From Streptomyces sp. NBC_00670 (GTDB lineage: Bacteria > Actinomycetota > Actinomycetes > Streptomycetales > Streptomycetaceae), in assembly GCF_036226765.1 (NCBI RefSeq), contig NZ_CP109017.1, positions 3,668,501-3,732,500 on the forward strand: a DNA stretch of 64,000 bases, read 5' to 3'. The notes below the pieces were generated by a model, which searched no databases, had not been told where the DNA came from, and worked only from the letters and a program-made list of their open reading frames with translations. A program made the position numbers and the translations under genes. Positions within the stretch are counted from its first letter, which is position 1; the number at the start of each line of letters is the position of its first letter. Positions 1 through 7,441 of the stretch are shown here, one piece after another.

Positions 1-13
1 GAGCGCCCCACAT

Positions 14-27
14 GTTTCACGTGGAAC
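14..27. promoter_or_regulatory. Imperfect parS site
   Basis: GTTTCACGTGGAAC differs by one base from the palindromic parS 14-mer found eleven times elsewhere in the window. It lies just upstream of the Nudix gene. ParB binding here is inferred and should be weaker than at perfect sites. Confidence 0.5.
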
Positions 28-48
28 CAGCTGGGCCACATTTCACGC

Positions 49-531
49 ATGACCGTTCGTCCCGTGGTCAAGCGCACCGCCCGCGCCGTTCTGCTCGACG
101 GCGACGCCCTCGTCCTCATCAAGCGGACCAAGCCGGGCGTCGATCCCTACTGGGTCACGCCCGGCGGCGGGGTGGAGCCGGAGGACCCGACCGTGGTCGA
201 CGCGCTCCACCGCGAGGTGCACGAGGAGCTGGGCGCCAAGATCACCGATGTGGTCCCCTGCTTCGTGGACACCGTGGAGCACATCGGCGAGGACGGCGGC
301 GCGACCGGAGTGAAGGTGCAGCACTTCTTCGTCTGCCGGCTGGAGTCGATGGACGAGAGCCTGCGCCACGGCCCCGAGATCGAGCAGCCGTGCGGCGAGT
401 ACGAGATCGTCCGGGTGCCGTTCACCCGCGTCGGGATCGCCTCGGTCCATCTCGTTCCGCTGTCGCTGCGGCACTACCTCGACGGCAACATCGAGGGTGT
501 ACGGGCGATGCACGCACCCGACCTCGGCTGA
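49..531 (+). CDS. Nudix (NUDIX) hydrolase
   Basis: A 160-residue Nudix-fold protein that probably hydrolyses a nucleoside diphosphate linked to another moiety. The Nudix box lies around residues 39-63, starting GGGVEPED and ending in REVHEELG, which supplies the metal-binding glutamates. The spacing between the first Gly/Glu and the REV segment is slightly longer than the textbook motif. The preceding segment (ALVLIKRTKPG) is the usual strand before the box. The ATG at 49 gives a full-length domain with little extra, so the start is accepted although no strong ribosome binding site precedes it. The substrate cannot be told from sequence. It stands alone, with an imperfect parS just upstream. 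Confidence 0.85.
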   Translation: MTVRPVVKRTARAVLLDGDALVLIKRTKPGVDPYWVTPGGGVEPEDPTVVDALHREVHEELGAKITDVVPCFVDTVEHIGEDGGATGVKVQHFFVCRLESMDESLRHGPEIEQPCGEYEIVRVPFTRVGIASVHLVPLSLRHYLDGNIEGVRAMHAPDLG

Positions 532-628
532 GGAGACGCCGCCGACCACCCCCGGTGTGGCCAAAAGTCCGGGGGTCCTCGGGCAAAGCGGTGGACGGCG
601 GGGCGGTCCGTCGGACAGCCTGACCTGC

Positions 629-1495
629 GTGCCGACACTCTCCCTCGCCGTTCTGCCCATCCGCCGCCTGACGCCCCGCGATGTCACCGCGTGCGCCGAC
701 CTGTCCGAGGACCGGGGCTGGCCCCGGGAAGAACACAAGTGGGGGCTGTTGCTCGCCGCCGGACAGGGGTACGGCATCGACGACCCCGAGGGCGGCCTGG
801 TCGGCGCCTGCGTGGTCACGGAGTACGGGCCCCACGGGCGGCCGGATCTGAGTGCGGTCGGCATGGTGCTCGTCGCCGAACGGCACGCGCGCCAGGGCGT
901 CGGCCGACGGCTGATGCGGCACGTGGTGGCCGGGGCGGGCACCACGCCGCTGACCCTCTTCGCGACGTCGAACGGCCGCCCGCTCTACGAGGAGCTCGGC
1001 TTCAAGGTCACCGGACGGGCCGAGATGCTGCGCGGCCGCTTCCTTCCCGACGTCTCGGAGACCGGGGTCAGCACCCGGGCGGCGACCGCCGAGGACCTGG
1101 TGTCGATCCTCCGTCTCGACGCGGAGGTGTTCGGCAGCGACCGGACCCACATGATCACCCGTCTTCCCGCCTTCTCCGACCGGATCCGGGTGGCGTACGA
1201 GGACGGCCGGCTCCTCGGTTACGCGGCCGTCTGGCCCAACATGGAGACCCATGTCGTGGGCCCGCTGATCGCCCGGGACACCCGGACCGCCAAGGCCCTG
1301 GTCTCCGCGCTCGCCGAGGGCGGAGACCGGCCGCTGCGCACCGACATCGACGTACGGCACGAGGAGCTCCTCGCCTGGCTCAAGGAGCGGGGACTGGAGG
1401 CGGTCGGGTCGAACGCCGTCATGACGTACGGCGTCCCCGACCTGCCCGGGGACTGGACCCGGCGGTTCGCCCCGCTGACGGTCGCGGCGGGCTGA
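629..1495 (+). CDS. GNAT family N-acetyltransferase with C-terminal GNAT-like domain
   Basis: A 288-residue protein with two acetyltransferase-like halves. The N-terminal half has an acetyl-CoA loop typical of GNAT motif A (RQGVGRRLMRHVV) after the strand GMVLVAE. The second half, from about residue 140 (STRAATAEDLVSILRLDAEVFGSDR), resembles the YitH/HsmA-type C-terminal domain and lacks an obvious second acetyl-CoA loop. The reading frame is open further upstream. GTG at 629 is chosen because conserved sequence begins just after it, but no clear ribosome binding site was found and the start is uncertain. Substrate unknown. Confidence 0.75.
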   Translation: MPTLSLAVLPIRRLTPRDVTACADLSEDRGWPREEHKWGLLLAAGQGYGIDDPEGGLVGACVVTEYGPHGRPDLSAVGMVLVAERHARQGVGRRLMRHVVAGAGTTPLTLFATSNGRPLYEELGFKVTGRAEMLRGRFLPDVSETGVSTRAATAEDLVSILRLDAEVFGSDRTHMITRLPAFSDRIRVAYEDGRLLGYAAVWPNMETHVVGPLIARDTRTAKALVSALAEGGDRPLRTDIDVRHEELLAWLKERGLEAVGSNAVMTYGVPDLPGDWTRRFAPLTVAAG

Positions 1496-1524
1496 ATCCG
1501 GGCGGGGCCAAAGGGCCATGGTCG

Positions 1525-1593
1525 CGGTCGTTCCCCGTGGGGGACGACCGGGAGACCAGTGCCGGGACCGTTCCCCATGGGGACGGCCCCGGC
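1525..1593. terminator. Tandem hairpins between convergent genes
   Basis: Two consecutive GC-rich inverted repeats lie between the convergent GNAT and MFS genes. The first pairs 1525-1536 with 1539-1550. The second pairs roughly 1561-1576 with 1579-1593. Neither has a long T tract, which is common for terminators in this group. They probably end transcription from both sides. Confidence 0.5.
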
Positions 1594-1622
1594 GCACTCA
1601 GCGGCGCGCGGCCCCCACGCCC

Positions 1623-2837
1623 TCAGCGGCGCGCGGCGACGGGACGCTCGGCGGGTGCGCCACCGGTGGCCACGACGCGGGTGGTGCCCGCGGTCCCCCG
1701 GCGTTCCAGGGCCGCCGAGAGGGCAGCGAGCACCAGGGCGGAGGCGGCGAGGAGCGCACCGACCCAGTTGGGCGCGGTGTAGCCGAGCCCCGCCGCGATG
1801 ACCAGGCCGCCGAGCCAGGCGGACAGCGCGTTGCCGAGGTTGAAGGCGCCGATGTTGACGGCCGACGCCAGGGTCGGCGCTCCGTGGGCGTGGTCGAGGA
1901 CGCGCTTCTGCAGCGGTGGCACGGTCGCGAAGCCCAGGGCGCCGATCAGTACGAGGGTCGCCGCCGCGAGTGCCTTGTGGTGGGCGGTCACGGTGAACAG
2001 GGCGAGCACGAGGGCGAGGCCGCCGAGTGAGACGTACAGCAGGGGCATGAGGGCCCGGTCGGCATAGCGGCCGCCGAGGAGGTTGCCGCCGACCATGCCG
2101 AGGCCGAACAGCACCAGCAGCCAGGTGACGGACCCGTCGGAGAAGCCGGCGACCCGCGTCATCATCGGCGCGACGTAGGTGACGGCCGCGAAGACGCCGC
2201 CGAAGCCGAGCACGGTCATCGCCATCGCGAGCAGCACCTGGACGTTCTTCAGCGCCGACAGTTCATGGCGCAGCCGGACCCCCTCCGGCCGGGGCAGGTC
2301 GGGCACGAGGCGGGCGACGCCGAGCAGGCCGAGCACGCCCAGCGCGGCGACGAGGGCGAAGGTGACCCGCCAGCCCGCGGACTGCCCGACGAGCGTGCCG
2401 AGCGGAACGCCGACGACGTTCGCGACGGTGAGCCCGCTGAACATCATCGACAGGGCGGCGGCCTTCTTCTCGGGGGCGACCAGTTCGGCGGCGACCACCG
2501 AGCCGATGCCGAAGAAGGCGCCGTGCGCGAGGGAGGCGACCACGCGGCCCGCCAGCATCAGCCCGAACACGGGAGCGGCGGCGGAGAGCAGGTTGCCCAC
2601 GACGAACAGGCCCATCAGCAGCATCAGCATCCGTTTGCGGGGGATCCGCGTGCCGAGGGCCGTCATGAGCGGGGCGCCGGCCACCACGCCGAGCGCGTAG
2701 CCGGTCACCAGCAGACCGGCGGTGGGGATGGTGACGCCGAAGTCGGCGGCGACCTCGGGCAGCACGCCCATGATCACGAACTCGGTGGTGCCGATGCCGA
2801 AGGCCCCGATGGCGAGGGCCAGGAGCGCGAGGGGCAT
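1623..2837 (-). CDS. MFS transporter, DHA1 (drug:H+ antiporter) type
   Basis: A 404-residue, 12-helix major facilitator protein. The N terminus (MPLALLALAIGAFGIGTTEF) is typical of the CmlR/AraJ-like efflux branch, with the loop GTRIPRKRML between helices 2 and 3. The chosen ATG has AAGG about 8 bases upstream. Upstream in-frame codons exist but overlap the regulatory region. It is divergent from a MarR regulator, with inverted repeats between them, the usual layout for a repressor-controlled efflux pump. The substrate is unknown. A 16-bp duplication of the gene's 3' end, stop codon included, lies just downstream. Confidence 0.85.
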   Translation of the reverse strand: MPLALLALAIGAFGIGTTEFVIMGVLPEVAADFGVTIPTAGLLVTGYALGVVAGAPLMTALGTRIPRKRMLMLLMGLFVVGNLLSAAAPVFGLMLAGRVVASLAHGAFFGIGSVVAAELVAPEKKAAALSMMFSGLTVANVVGVPLGTLVGQSAGWRVTFALVAALGVLGLLGVARLVPDLPRPEGVRLRHELSALKNVQVLLAMAMTVLGFGGVFAAVTYVAPMMTRVAGFSDGSVTWLLVLFGLGMVGGNLLGGRYADRALMPLLYVSLGGLALVLALFTVTAHHKALAAATLVLIGALGFATVPPLQKRVLDHAHGAPTLASAVNIGAFNLGNALSAWLGGLVIAAGLGYTAPNWVGALLAASALVLAALSAALERRGTAGTTRVVATGGAPAERPVAARR

Positions 2838-2865
2838 GGGGAGACCTTCCATACGATTGCGACTG

Positions 2866-2915
2866 CGCTTTACAAGCGGAGACAATAATTGCAGACGCGC
2901 TATATATGCAAGCGC
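2866..2915. promoter_or_regulatory. Candidate MarR operators between MFS and marR genes
   Basis: Two related inverted repeats sit in the divergent intergenic region: CGCTT-TAC-AAGCG at 2866-2878 and GCGCT-N9-AGCGC at 2897-2915. Each is preceded by an ATTGC element. They overlap an AT-rich stretch (2881-2910) likely to hold the promoter -10 regions. The position suggests MarR autoregulation and repression of the pump. The binding protein is inferred, not shown. Confidence 0.5.
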
Positions 2916-2972
2916 AGGTTACTTCGGTTGTCGTCTATCCTGGGGACAGCCGCTCCGGGACGGAGGATGACC

Positions 2973-3431
2973 ATGACCGCGACGGACCCCGCACTCACCG
3001 CCCTCGCCCAGGGCTGGTGCGCCCTCTCCCTGCTGCACGGACGCATCGAGGCGCACATCGAGCGCGCTCTGCAGTCCGGGCACGGGCTGAGCGTGCGGGA
3101 GTACTCGCTGCTCGACGTGCTCAGTCGGCAGCACGACGGCGACGGCGGGCATCTGCAGATGAAGCAGGTCGCCGACGCGGTGGTGCTCAGCCAGAGCGCC
3201 ACGACCCGCCTGGTCACGCGGCTGGAGGACCGCGGGCTGCTCTCCCGCTATCTGTGCCCCACCGACCGGCGGGGCATCTACACGAACGTCACCGAGGCGG
3301 GCCTGACGCTCCTCGCCAAGGCCCGGCCCACCAATGACACCGCCCTGCGCGAGGCACTCGACGAGGCGGCGGCGGACCCCGAACTGGCGCCGCTGGTCCG
3401 CGTCGTGGAGTCGTTGAAAACGCCCGCATAG
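2973..3431 (+). CDS. MarR family transcriptional regulator
   Basis: A 152-residue winged helix-turn-helix protein. The recognition-helix region reads LQMKQVADAVVLSQSATTRLVTRLEDRGLLSR, followed by the wing with the typical DRRGIYTNVTEAG. The second of two adjacent ATG codons is taken because GGAGG at 2962-2966 then sits 6 bases upstream. It is divergent from the MFS gene and probably represses it and itself in response to an aromatic or drug-like ligand. The following GNAT gene starts 9 bases after the stop, so the two may be co-transcribed. Confidence 0.85.
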   Translation: MTATDPALTALAQGWCALSLLHGRIEAHIERALQSGHGLSVREYSLLDVLSRQHDGDGGHLQMKQVADAVVLSQSATTRLVTRLEDRGLLSRYLCPTDRRGIYTNVTEAGLTLLAKARPTNDTALREALDEAAADPELAPLVRVVESLKTPA

Positions 3432-3440
3432 AGTGCGGCC

Positions 3441-3893
3441 ATGGGAGATCTCGAGATACGGCCCGCGACCGAGGACGACGTCCCGGCCATCGTCCACATG
3501 CTCGCCGACGACCCGCTGGGCGCCGCGCGCGAGTCACCGGACGACCTGTCCCCCTACCTGGCCGCGCTGAAGCGCCTGGCCGGCGACCCCCACCAGCATC
3601 TGGTCGTCGCCGTACGGGACGGCAGTGTCATCGGCACGCTGCAACTGACCCTGATCCCGGGGTTGTCCCGCAAGGGCGCCACCCGCTCGATCATCGAGGC
3701 GGTGCGGATCCACGCCGACGCACGCGGCAGCGGTCTCGGCACCCGGCTCATCGAATGGGCCGTCGACCAGTCCCGGCGTGAAGGGTGTCAGCTGGTGCAG
3801 CTGACCTCGGACGCCACACGGACCGACGCCCACCGCTTCTACGAGCGCCTCGGCTTCACCGCGTCGCACGTCGGCTTCAAGCTCGCGCTCTGA
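3441..3893 (+). CDS. GNAT family N-acetyltransferase
   Basis: A 150-residue single-domain acetyltransferase. Motif A, the acetyl-CoA pyrophosphate loop, is seen in RIHADARGSGLGTRLIEWAV (around residues 93-112), and motif B in HRFYERLGFTASHVGFKL near the end. The spacing to the upstream marR is 9 bases, suggesting an operon. A parS-containing palindrome follows. The acceptor substrate cannot be predicted. Confidence 0.85.
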   Translation: MGDLEIRPATEDDVPAIVHMLADDPLGAARESPDDLSPYLAALKRLAGDPHQHLVVAVRDGSVIGTLQLTLIPGLSRKGATRSIIEAVRIHADARGSGLGTRLIEWAVDQSRREGCQLVQLTSDATRTDAHRFYERLGFTASHVGFKLAL

Positions 3894-3922
3894 CGGGCGG
3901 TCACGGCGCCCTGCGCGGCGGG

Positions 3923-3954
3923 CGCCCTCGTGTTTCACGTGAAACACGAGGGCG
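3923..3954. promoter_or_regulatory. parS within a 32-bp perfect palindrome
   Basis: A perfect parS 14-mer occupies 3932-3945 and is extended by 9 further complementary bases on each side. It lies between two convergent genes, so the same sequence can bind ParB as DNA and fold as a hairpin terminator in RNA from either strand. Confidence 0.85.
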
Positions 3955-4008
3955 TCCGGGTTCGCTCCCGCGGGACGGCTCGCTGGTTCCATCCAGCGGG
4001 ACCGCTCG

Positions 4009-5403
4009 CTAACGGATACCGTCCGTCCCCCGCCATCCGTCCGGGTCCACCCCGCCCGGCACCGCCGCCTCCCCGTCGTACGGCGTCCGGGTGAACACGA
4101 ACGAGCCGAGGTCCAGATGGCTCACCGAGCCGTCCGGCCGCCGTACGACCGTCAGCAGCTCCCCCGCGTAGTAACCGTCGCACCCGGTCCAGGTGCCGTC
4201 GCCGTTCGCCCTGAGCCGTGCGCGGCGCCCCACGCCGGTGAGCGGCTCCAGCGCCAGGTCCCCGCCGGCCGCGAGGCGGAGGCCGAACCCCTGCGTGCCC
4301 CAGTACCAGGGTCCCGCGAGCTCCAGCACGGCCGGATCCACCGCCGGCAGCGGTCGCCACGGCTCCGGGATGCGCGGCTCCGCCTCCGCCACGATTCCCA
4401 CGAGGTCGGCGGCCGTCCCCCACACCTGCGGGCCGGAGGTGCAGTTGGCGAGCACGACGGCCGCGACATCGTCCTCGACGCTGATCGAGAGACCGGCGAG
4501 GAAACCCGGGAGGGACCCGGAGTGCCCCACCAGAAGCCGGCCGTCCCGGTGCTGGAGCTGCATGCCGAGCCCGTACGCGGAACCCGCCGCCAGGTCCGCG
4601 GCGTCGGAGGGCGCGGCGGGCGTCCGCATCTCCCGCACCGACTCCGCGCTCAGCACCCGTTCGTCGCCCCGGGCCAGGAAGACCGCGAACCGGGCGAGGT
4701 CGCCGGTGGTCGACCAGAGCTGGCCCGCGGGTGCCATCAGGCCGAGGTCCTCGACGGGCTCCGGCATCATCACGTCCGCCCAGGGGTGCACGGCCCAGCC
4801 GCCCGCGTGCGGTGCCTGCGGGCTGCCGCTGGTGCGGTGGAGTCCCAGGGGTGCGAGCACCTCACGCCGCAGGACGTCCTCCCAGGGGGCCTCCCGCAGC
4901 CGTTCGACCAGTGCGCCCAGCACGGTGTAGCCGGGGTTGGAGTAGTGGAACCGGCTGCCGACCGGGTGCCGCAGCGGGTCCGGGCCCAGCACATCGACGA
5001 GCTCCGGGCGCAGTGAACCCGGGGTCCGCTCCCACCAGGGGGCGGGCGACTCGGCGGCGAGCCCGCCGGAGTGCGCGAGCAGCTGGGCGATCGTGGCCTC
5101 CCCCGCCCCGGTGCCCGGCAGGTGCTTCTCCAGCGCGTCGCCGAGATCGAGCCGGCCCTCGTCACGGAGGCGCAGGACGAGTACGGCGGTGAAGGTCTTG
5201 GTGAGCGAGCCGATCCGGTACTGCACGTTCTCGTCCGGGCCGTGGCCCTCCACCGAGGTGCGCGAGCCGTGCCAGACGGTCCTGCCGTCCCGTACGACGG
5301 CCGCCACGAGGGACGGGGCCCGTCCCTCGGCCTGGGCGACGGCGATCCGGTGCAGCAGGGCCCGCCGCGTGGCGGGGAGCAGCTCTTCGTGGGGTGTCGT
5401 CAT
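4009..5403 (-). CDS. Serine hydrolase, beta-lactamase class C / D-alanyl-D-alanine carboxypeptidase family
   Basis: A 464-residue serine hydrolase of the penicillin-recognising fold. The three active-site motifs are visible: SxxK at S66-K69 (SLTK), YxN at Y154-N156 (YSN) and HxG at H294-G296 (HSG). After about residue 350 there is an extra beta-rich C-terminal domain (AGPWYWGTQGFGLRL...). No signal peptide is seen, so it is probably cytoplasmic, more likely an esterase or peptidase than a secreted beta-lactamase. ATG at 5403 is taken as the start because conserved sequence follows directly. Substrate unknown. Confidence 0.8.
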   Translation of the reverse strand: MTTPHEELLPATRRALLHRIAVAQAEGRAPSLVAAVVRDGRTVWHGSRTSVEGHGPDENVQYRIGSLTKTFTAVLVLRLRDEGRLDLGDALEKHLPGTGAGEATIAQLLAHSGGLAAESPAPWWERTPGSLRPELVDVLGPDPLRHPVGSRFHYSNPGYTVLGALVERLREAPWEDVLRREVLAPLGLHRTSGSPQAPHAGGWAVHPWADVMMPEPVEDLGLMAPAGQLWSTTGDLARFAVFLARGDERVLSAESVREMRTPAAPSDAADLAAGSAYGLGMQLQHRDGRLLVGHSGSLPGFLAGLSISVEDDVAAVVLANCTSGPQVWGTAADLVGIVAEAEPRIPEPWRPLPAVDPAVLELAGPWYWGTQGFGLRLAAGGDLALEPLTGVGRRARLRANGDGTWTGCDGYYAGELLTVVRRPDGSVSHLDLGSFVFTRTPYDGEAAVPGGVDPDGWRGTDGIR

Positions 5404-5502
5404 GCCCCCAGTCCACCCGCCGTCCCTGCCCACGTCGAGCGCATTTCCCCGGTGGCGCCCCGGCCCGGGCCACCCACCCCTGCGGTCAGGCAGTCACGCG
5501 GA

Positions 5503-6981
5503 TCAGGTCTGTGCCATGTCCACGAAGCGGGAGTAGTGGCCCTGGAAGGCGACGGTGATGGTGGCCGTGGGGCCGTTTCGGTGCTTGGCGACGATCAGGT
5601 CGGCCTCGCCCGCGCGGGGGGACTCCTTCTCGTAGGCGTCCTCGCGGTGCAGCAGGATGACCATGTCGGCGTCCTGCTCGATGGAGCCGGACTCACGCAG
5701 GTCGGAGACCATGGGCTTCTTGTCGGTGCGCTGCTCGGGTCCTCGGTTCAGCTGGGAGAGCGCGATGACCGGGATCTCCAGCTCCTTGGCGAGGAGCTTG
5801 AGGTTACGGGACATGTCCGAGACCTCCTGCTGGCGGCTCTCGGCACGCTTGGAGCCGCCGGACTGCATCAGCTGGAGGTAGTCGATGACGACCAGCTTGA
5901 GGTCGTTGCGCTGCTTCAGACGGCGGCACTTGGCGCGGATCTCCATCATCGACAGGTTCGGCGAGTCGTCGATGTAGAGCGGTGCGGCCGACACGTCCGG
6001 CATGCGGCGGGCCAGCCGCGTCCAGTCCTCGTCCGTCATCGTGCCCGAGCGCATGTGGTGCAGCGCGACCCGGGCCTCGGCGGACAGCAGACGCATGGCG
6101 ATCTCGTTGCGGCCCATTTCAAGGGAGAAGATGACGCTCGGCAGGTTGTTCTTGATCGACGCCGCACGGGCGAAGTCCAGCGCGAGCGTCGACTTGCCCA
6201 TCGCGGGACGCGCGGCGATGACGATCATCTGGCCGGGGTGCAGACCGTTCGTCAGCGAGTCGAAGTCCGTGAACCCCGTGGGGACGCCGGTCATCTCGCC
6301 GCTGCGGGAGCCGATCGCCTCGATCTCGTCGAGTGCTCCCTCCATGATGTCGCCGAGCGGCAGATAGTCCTCGCTGGTGCGCTGCTCGGTGACGGCGTAG
6401 ATCTCCGCCTGCGCGCGGTTGACGATCTCGTCCACGTCGTCGTCGGCCGCGTATCCCATCTGGGTGATCCGGGTGCCGGCCTCGACGAGGCGGCGCAGTA
6501 CGGCCCGCTCGTGGACGATCTCCGCGTAGTACTCGGCGTTCGCCGCCGTCGGCACCGTCTGGACCAGACCGTGCAGATAGGAGGCGCCGCCCACCTTCGT
6601 GATCTCGCCGCGCTTGGTGAGTTCGGCGGCGATCGTGATGGGGTCGGAGGGTTCCCCGCGCGCGTAGACGTCGAGGATCGCCTGGAAGATCGTTTCGTGC
6701 GCCGGTTTGTAGAAGTCGTGACCCTTGAGGATCTCGACGACGTCGGCGATGGCCTCCTTGGACAGGAGCATGCCACCGAGGACCGACTGCTCGGCGTCCA
6801 GGTCCTGCGGGGGGACGCGCTCGAAGGCGGAGCCGCCGTCCCATCCGCCGCTGTCCCGGCCCCGGTCGTGCTGTTCGTCACGGCCGGGTCCGCCGCCGTC
6901 ACCGCGCCGGCGCGAGGCGGGCAGACGATCACTGGGCCCGCTGTCGGCCCACGGGTCGTCCAAGGGCTCGGAGATACTCAC
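5503..6981 (-). CDS. dnaB: Replicative DNA helicase DnaB
   Basis: The 492-residue hexameric 5'-3' helicase that unwinds DNA ahead of the replisome. The N-terminal domain (about residues 55-160) begins PPQDLDAEQSVLGGMLLS. The RecA-like domain carries Walker A at 257-265 (ARPAMGKST) and Walker B around LVVIDYLQLM. The first 50 residues form a Gly/Arg/Asp-rich tail common in this group. The GTG start at 6981 is preceded by GGAGGAGG with good spacing. No intein is present. It is read away from a 460-bp region containing DnaA-box-like sequences, which may link its expression to DnaA. Confidence 0.97.
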   Translation of the reverse strand: MSISEPLDDPWADSGPSDRLPASRRRGDGGGPGRDEQHDRGRDSGGWDGGSAFERVPPQDLDAEQSVLGGMLLSKEAIADVVEILKGHDFYKPAHETIFQAILDVYARGEPSDPITIAAELTKRGEITKVGGASYLHGLVQTVPTAANAEYYAEIVHERAVLRRLVEAGTRITQMGYAADDDVDEIVNRAQAEIYAVTEQRTSEDYLPLGDIMEGALDEIEAIGSRSGEMTGVPTGFTDFDSLTNGLHPGQMIVIAARPAMGKSTLALDFARAASIKNNLPSVIFSLEMGRNEIAMRLLSAEARVALHHMRSGTMTDEDWTRLARRMPDVSAAPLYIDDSPNLSMMEIRAKCRRLKQRNDLKLVVIDYLQLMQSGGSKRAESRQQEVSDMSRNLKLLAKELEIPVIALSQLNRGPEQRTDKKPMVSDLRESGSIEQDADMVILLHREDAYEKESPRAGEADLIVAKHRNGPTATITVAFQGHYSRFVDMAQT

Positions 6982-7441
6982 CGAACCACCTCCTCCGTCC
7001 GCCGGGCGGACCTCGCCGTGCCCCTCATTTCTAGGCCACGGCACTGACAAATAAGAGGCCCGTCCTCCGGTTGTCGGCGCGTCGGCTTTGTGAGGATTCC
7101 GTGGTGCCGGGGCGGAGCGGGCGCCGGACCACGTTAGGCCCGTCTGCACCGTCAGCCAATCTGGTTATCCACAGGCCATGTGGACGAGGACCCCATTGCT
7201 GTGGAGAACTCCGTGAAACCTGTGCACGACACGGTGGACAGCCCTGTGAACAAGACCTCGCCGTCTCGGGCCTGCCCTTTCTGACCTGGCCTTTCGACGT
7301 CCACCGGCTGTGCAGAGAAAAAACTTTCCCGGTCGGACCAAGATCCTTGACGGGGGTCCGCGCCATGACCCGCTGTCACGGCAAATGTAAGGGTCTCATG
7401 CGCCTTGCATCCGTTACCTGTGGACGATTAGATTGATGGCC
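6982..7441. promoter_or_regulatory. dnaB-MATE divergent intergenic region with DnaA-box cluster
   Basis: This 460-bp gap contains an exact TTATCCACA at 7165-7173 and minus-strand near matches at 7179-7187 (TGTGGACGA), 7200-7208 (TGTGGAGAA), 7245-7253 (TGTGAACAA) and 7419-7427 (TGTGGACGA). Each near match is one base from a consensus DnaA box. It must also hold the dnaB promoter and the MATE promoter. No coding sequence is apparent. Confidence 0.55.
7405..7433 (+). promoter_or_regulatory. Candidate promoter of the MATE gene
   Basis: TTGCAT at 7405-7410 and TTAGAT at 7428-7433 are separated by 17 bases, a good housekeeping-type promoter. Transcription would begin close to the ATG at 7442, so the message may be leaderless. 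The spacer contains the DnaA-box-like TGTGGACGA. Confidence 0.5.

Noticed and set aside
4009..5403. Beta-lactamase resistance gene
   Set aside because: The active-site motifs fit the fold, but there is no signal peptide and an extra C-terminal domain is present, so a resistance role is not supported.
7213..7219. GTGAAAC as a parS site near dnaB
   Set aside because: Only a half-site is present. The other arm does not match.
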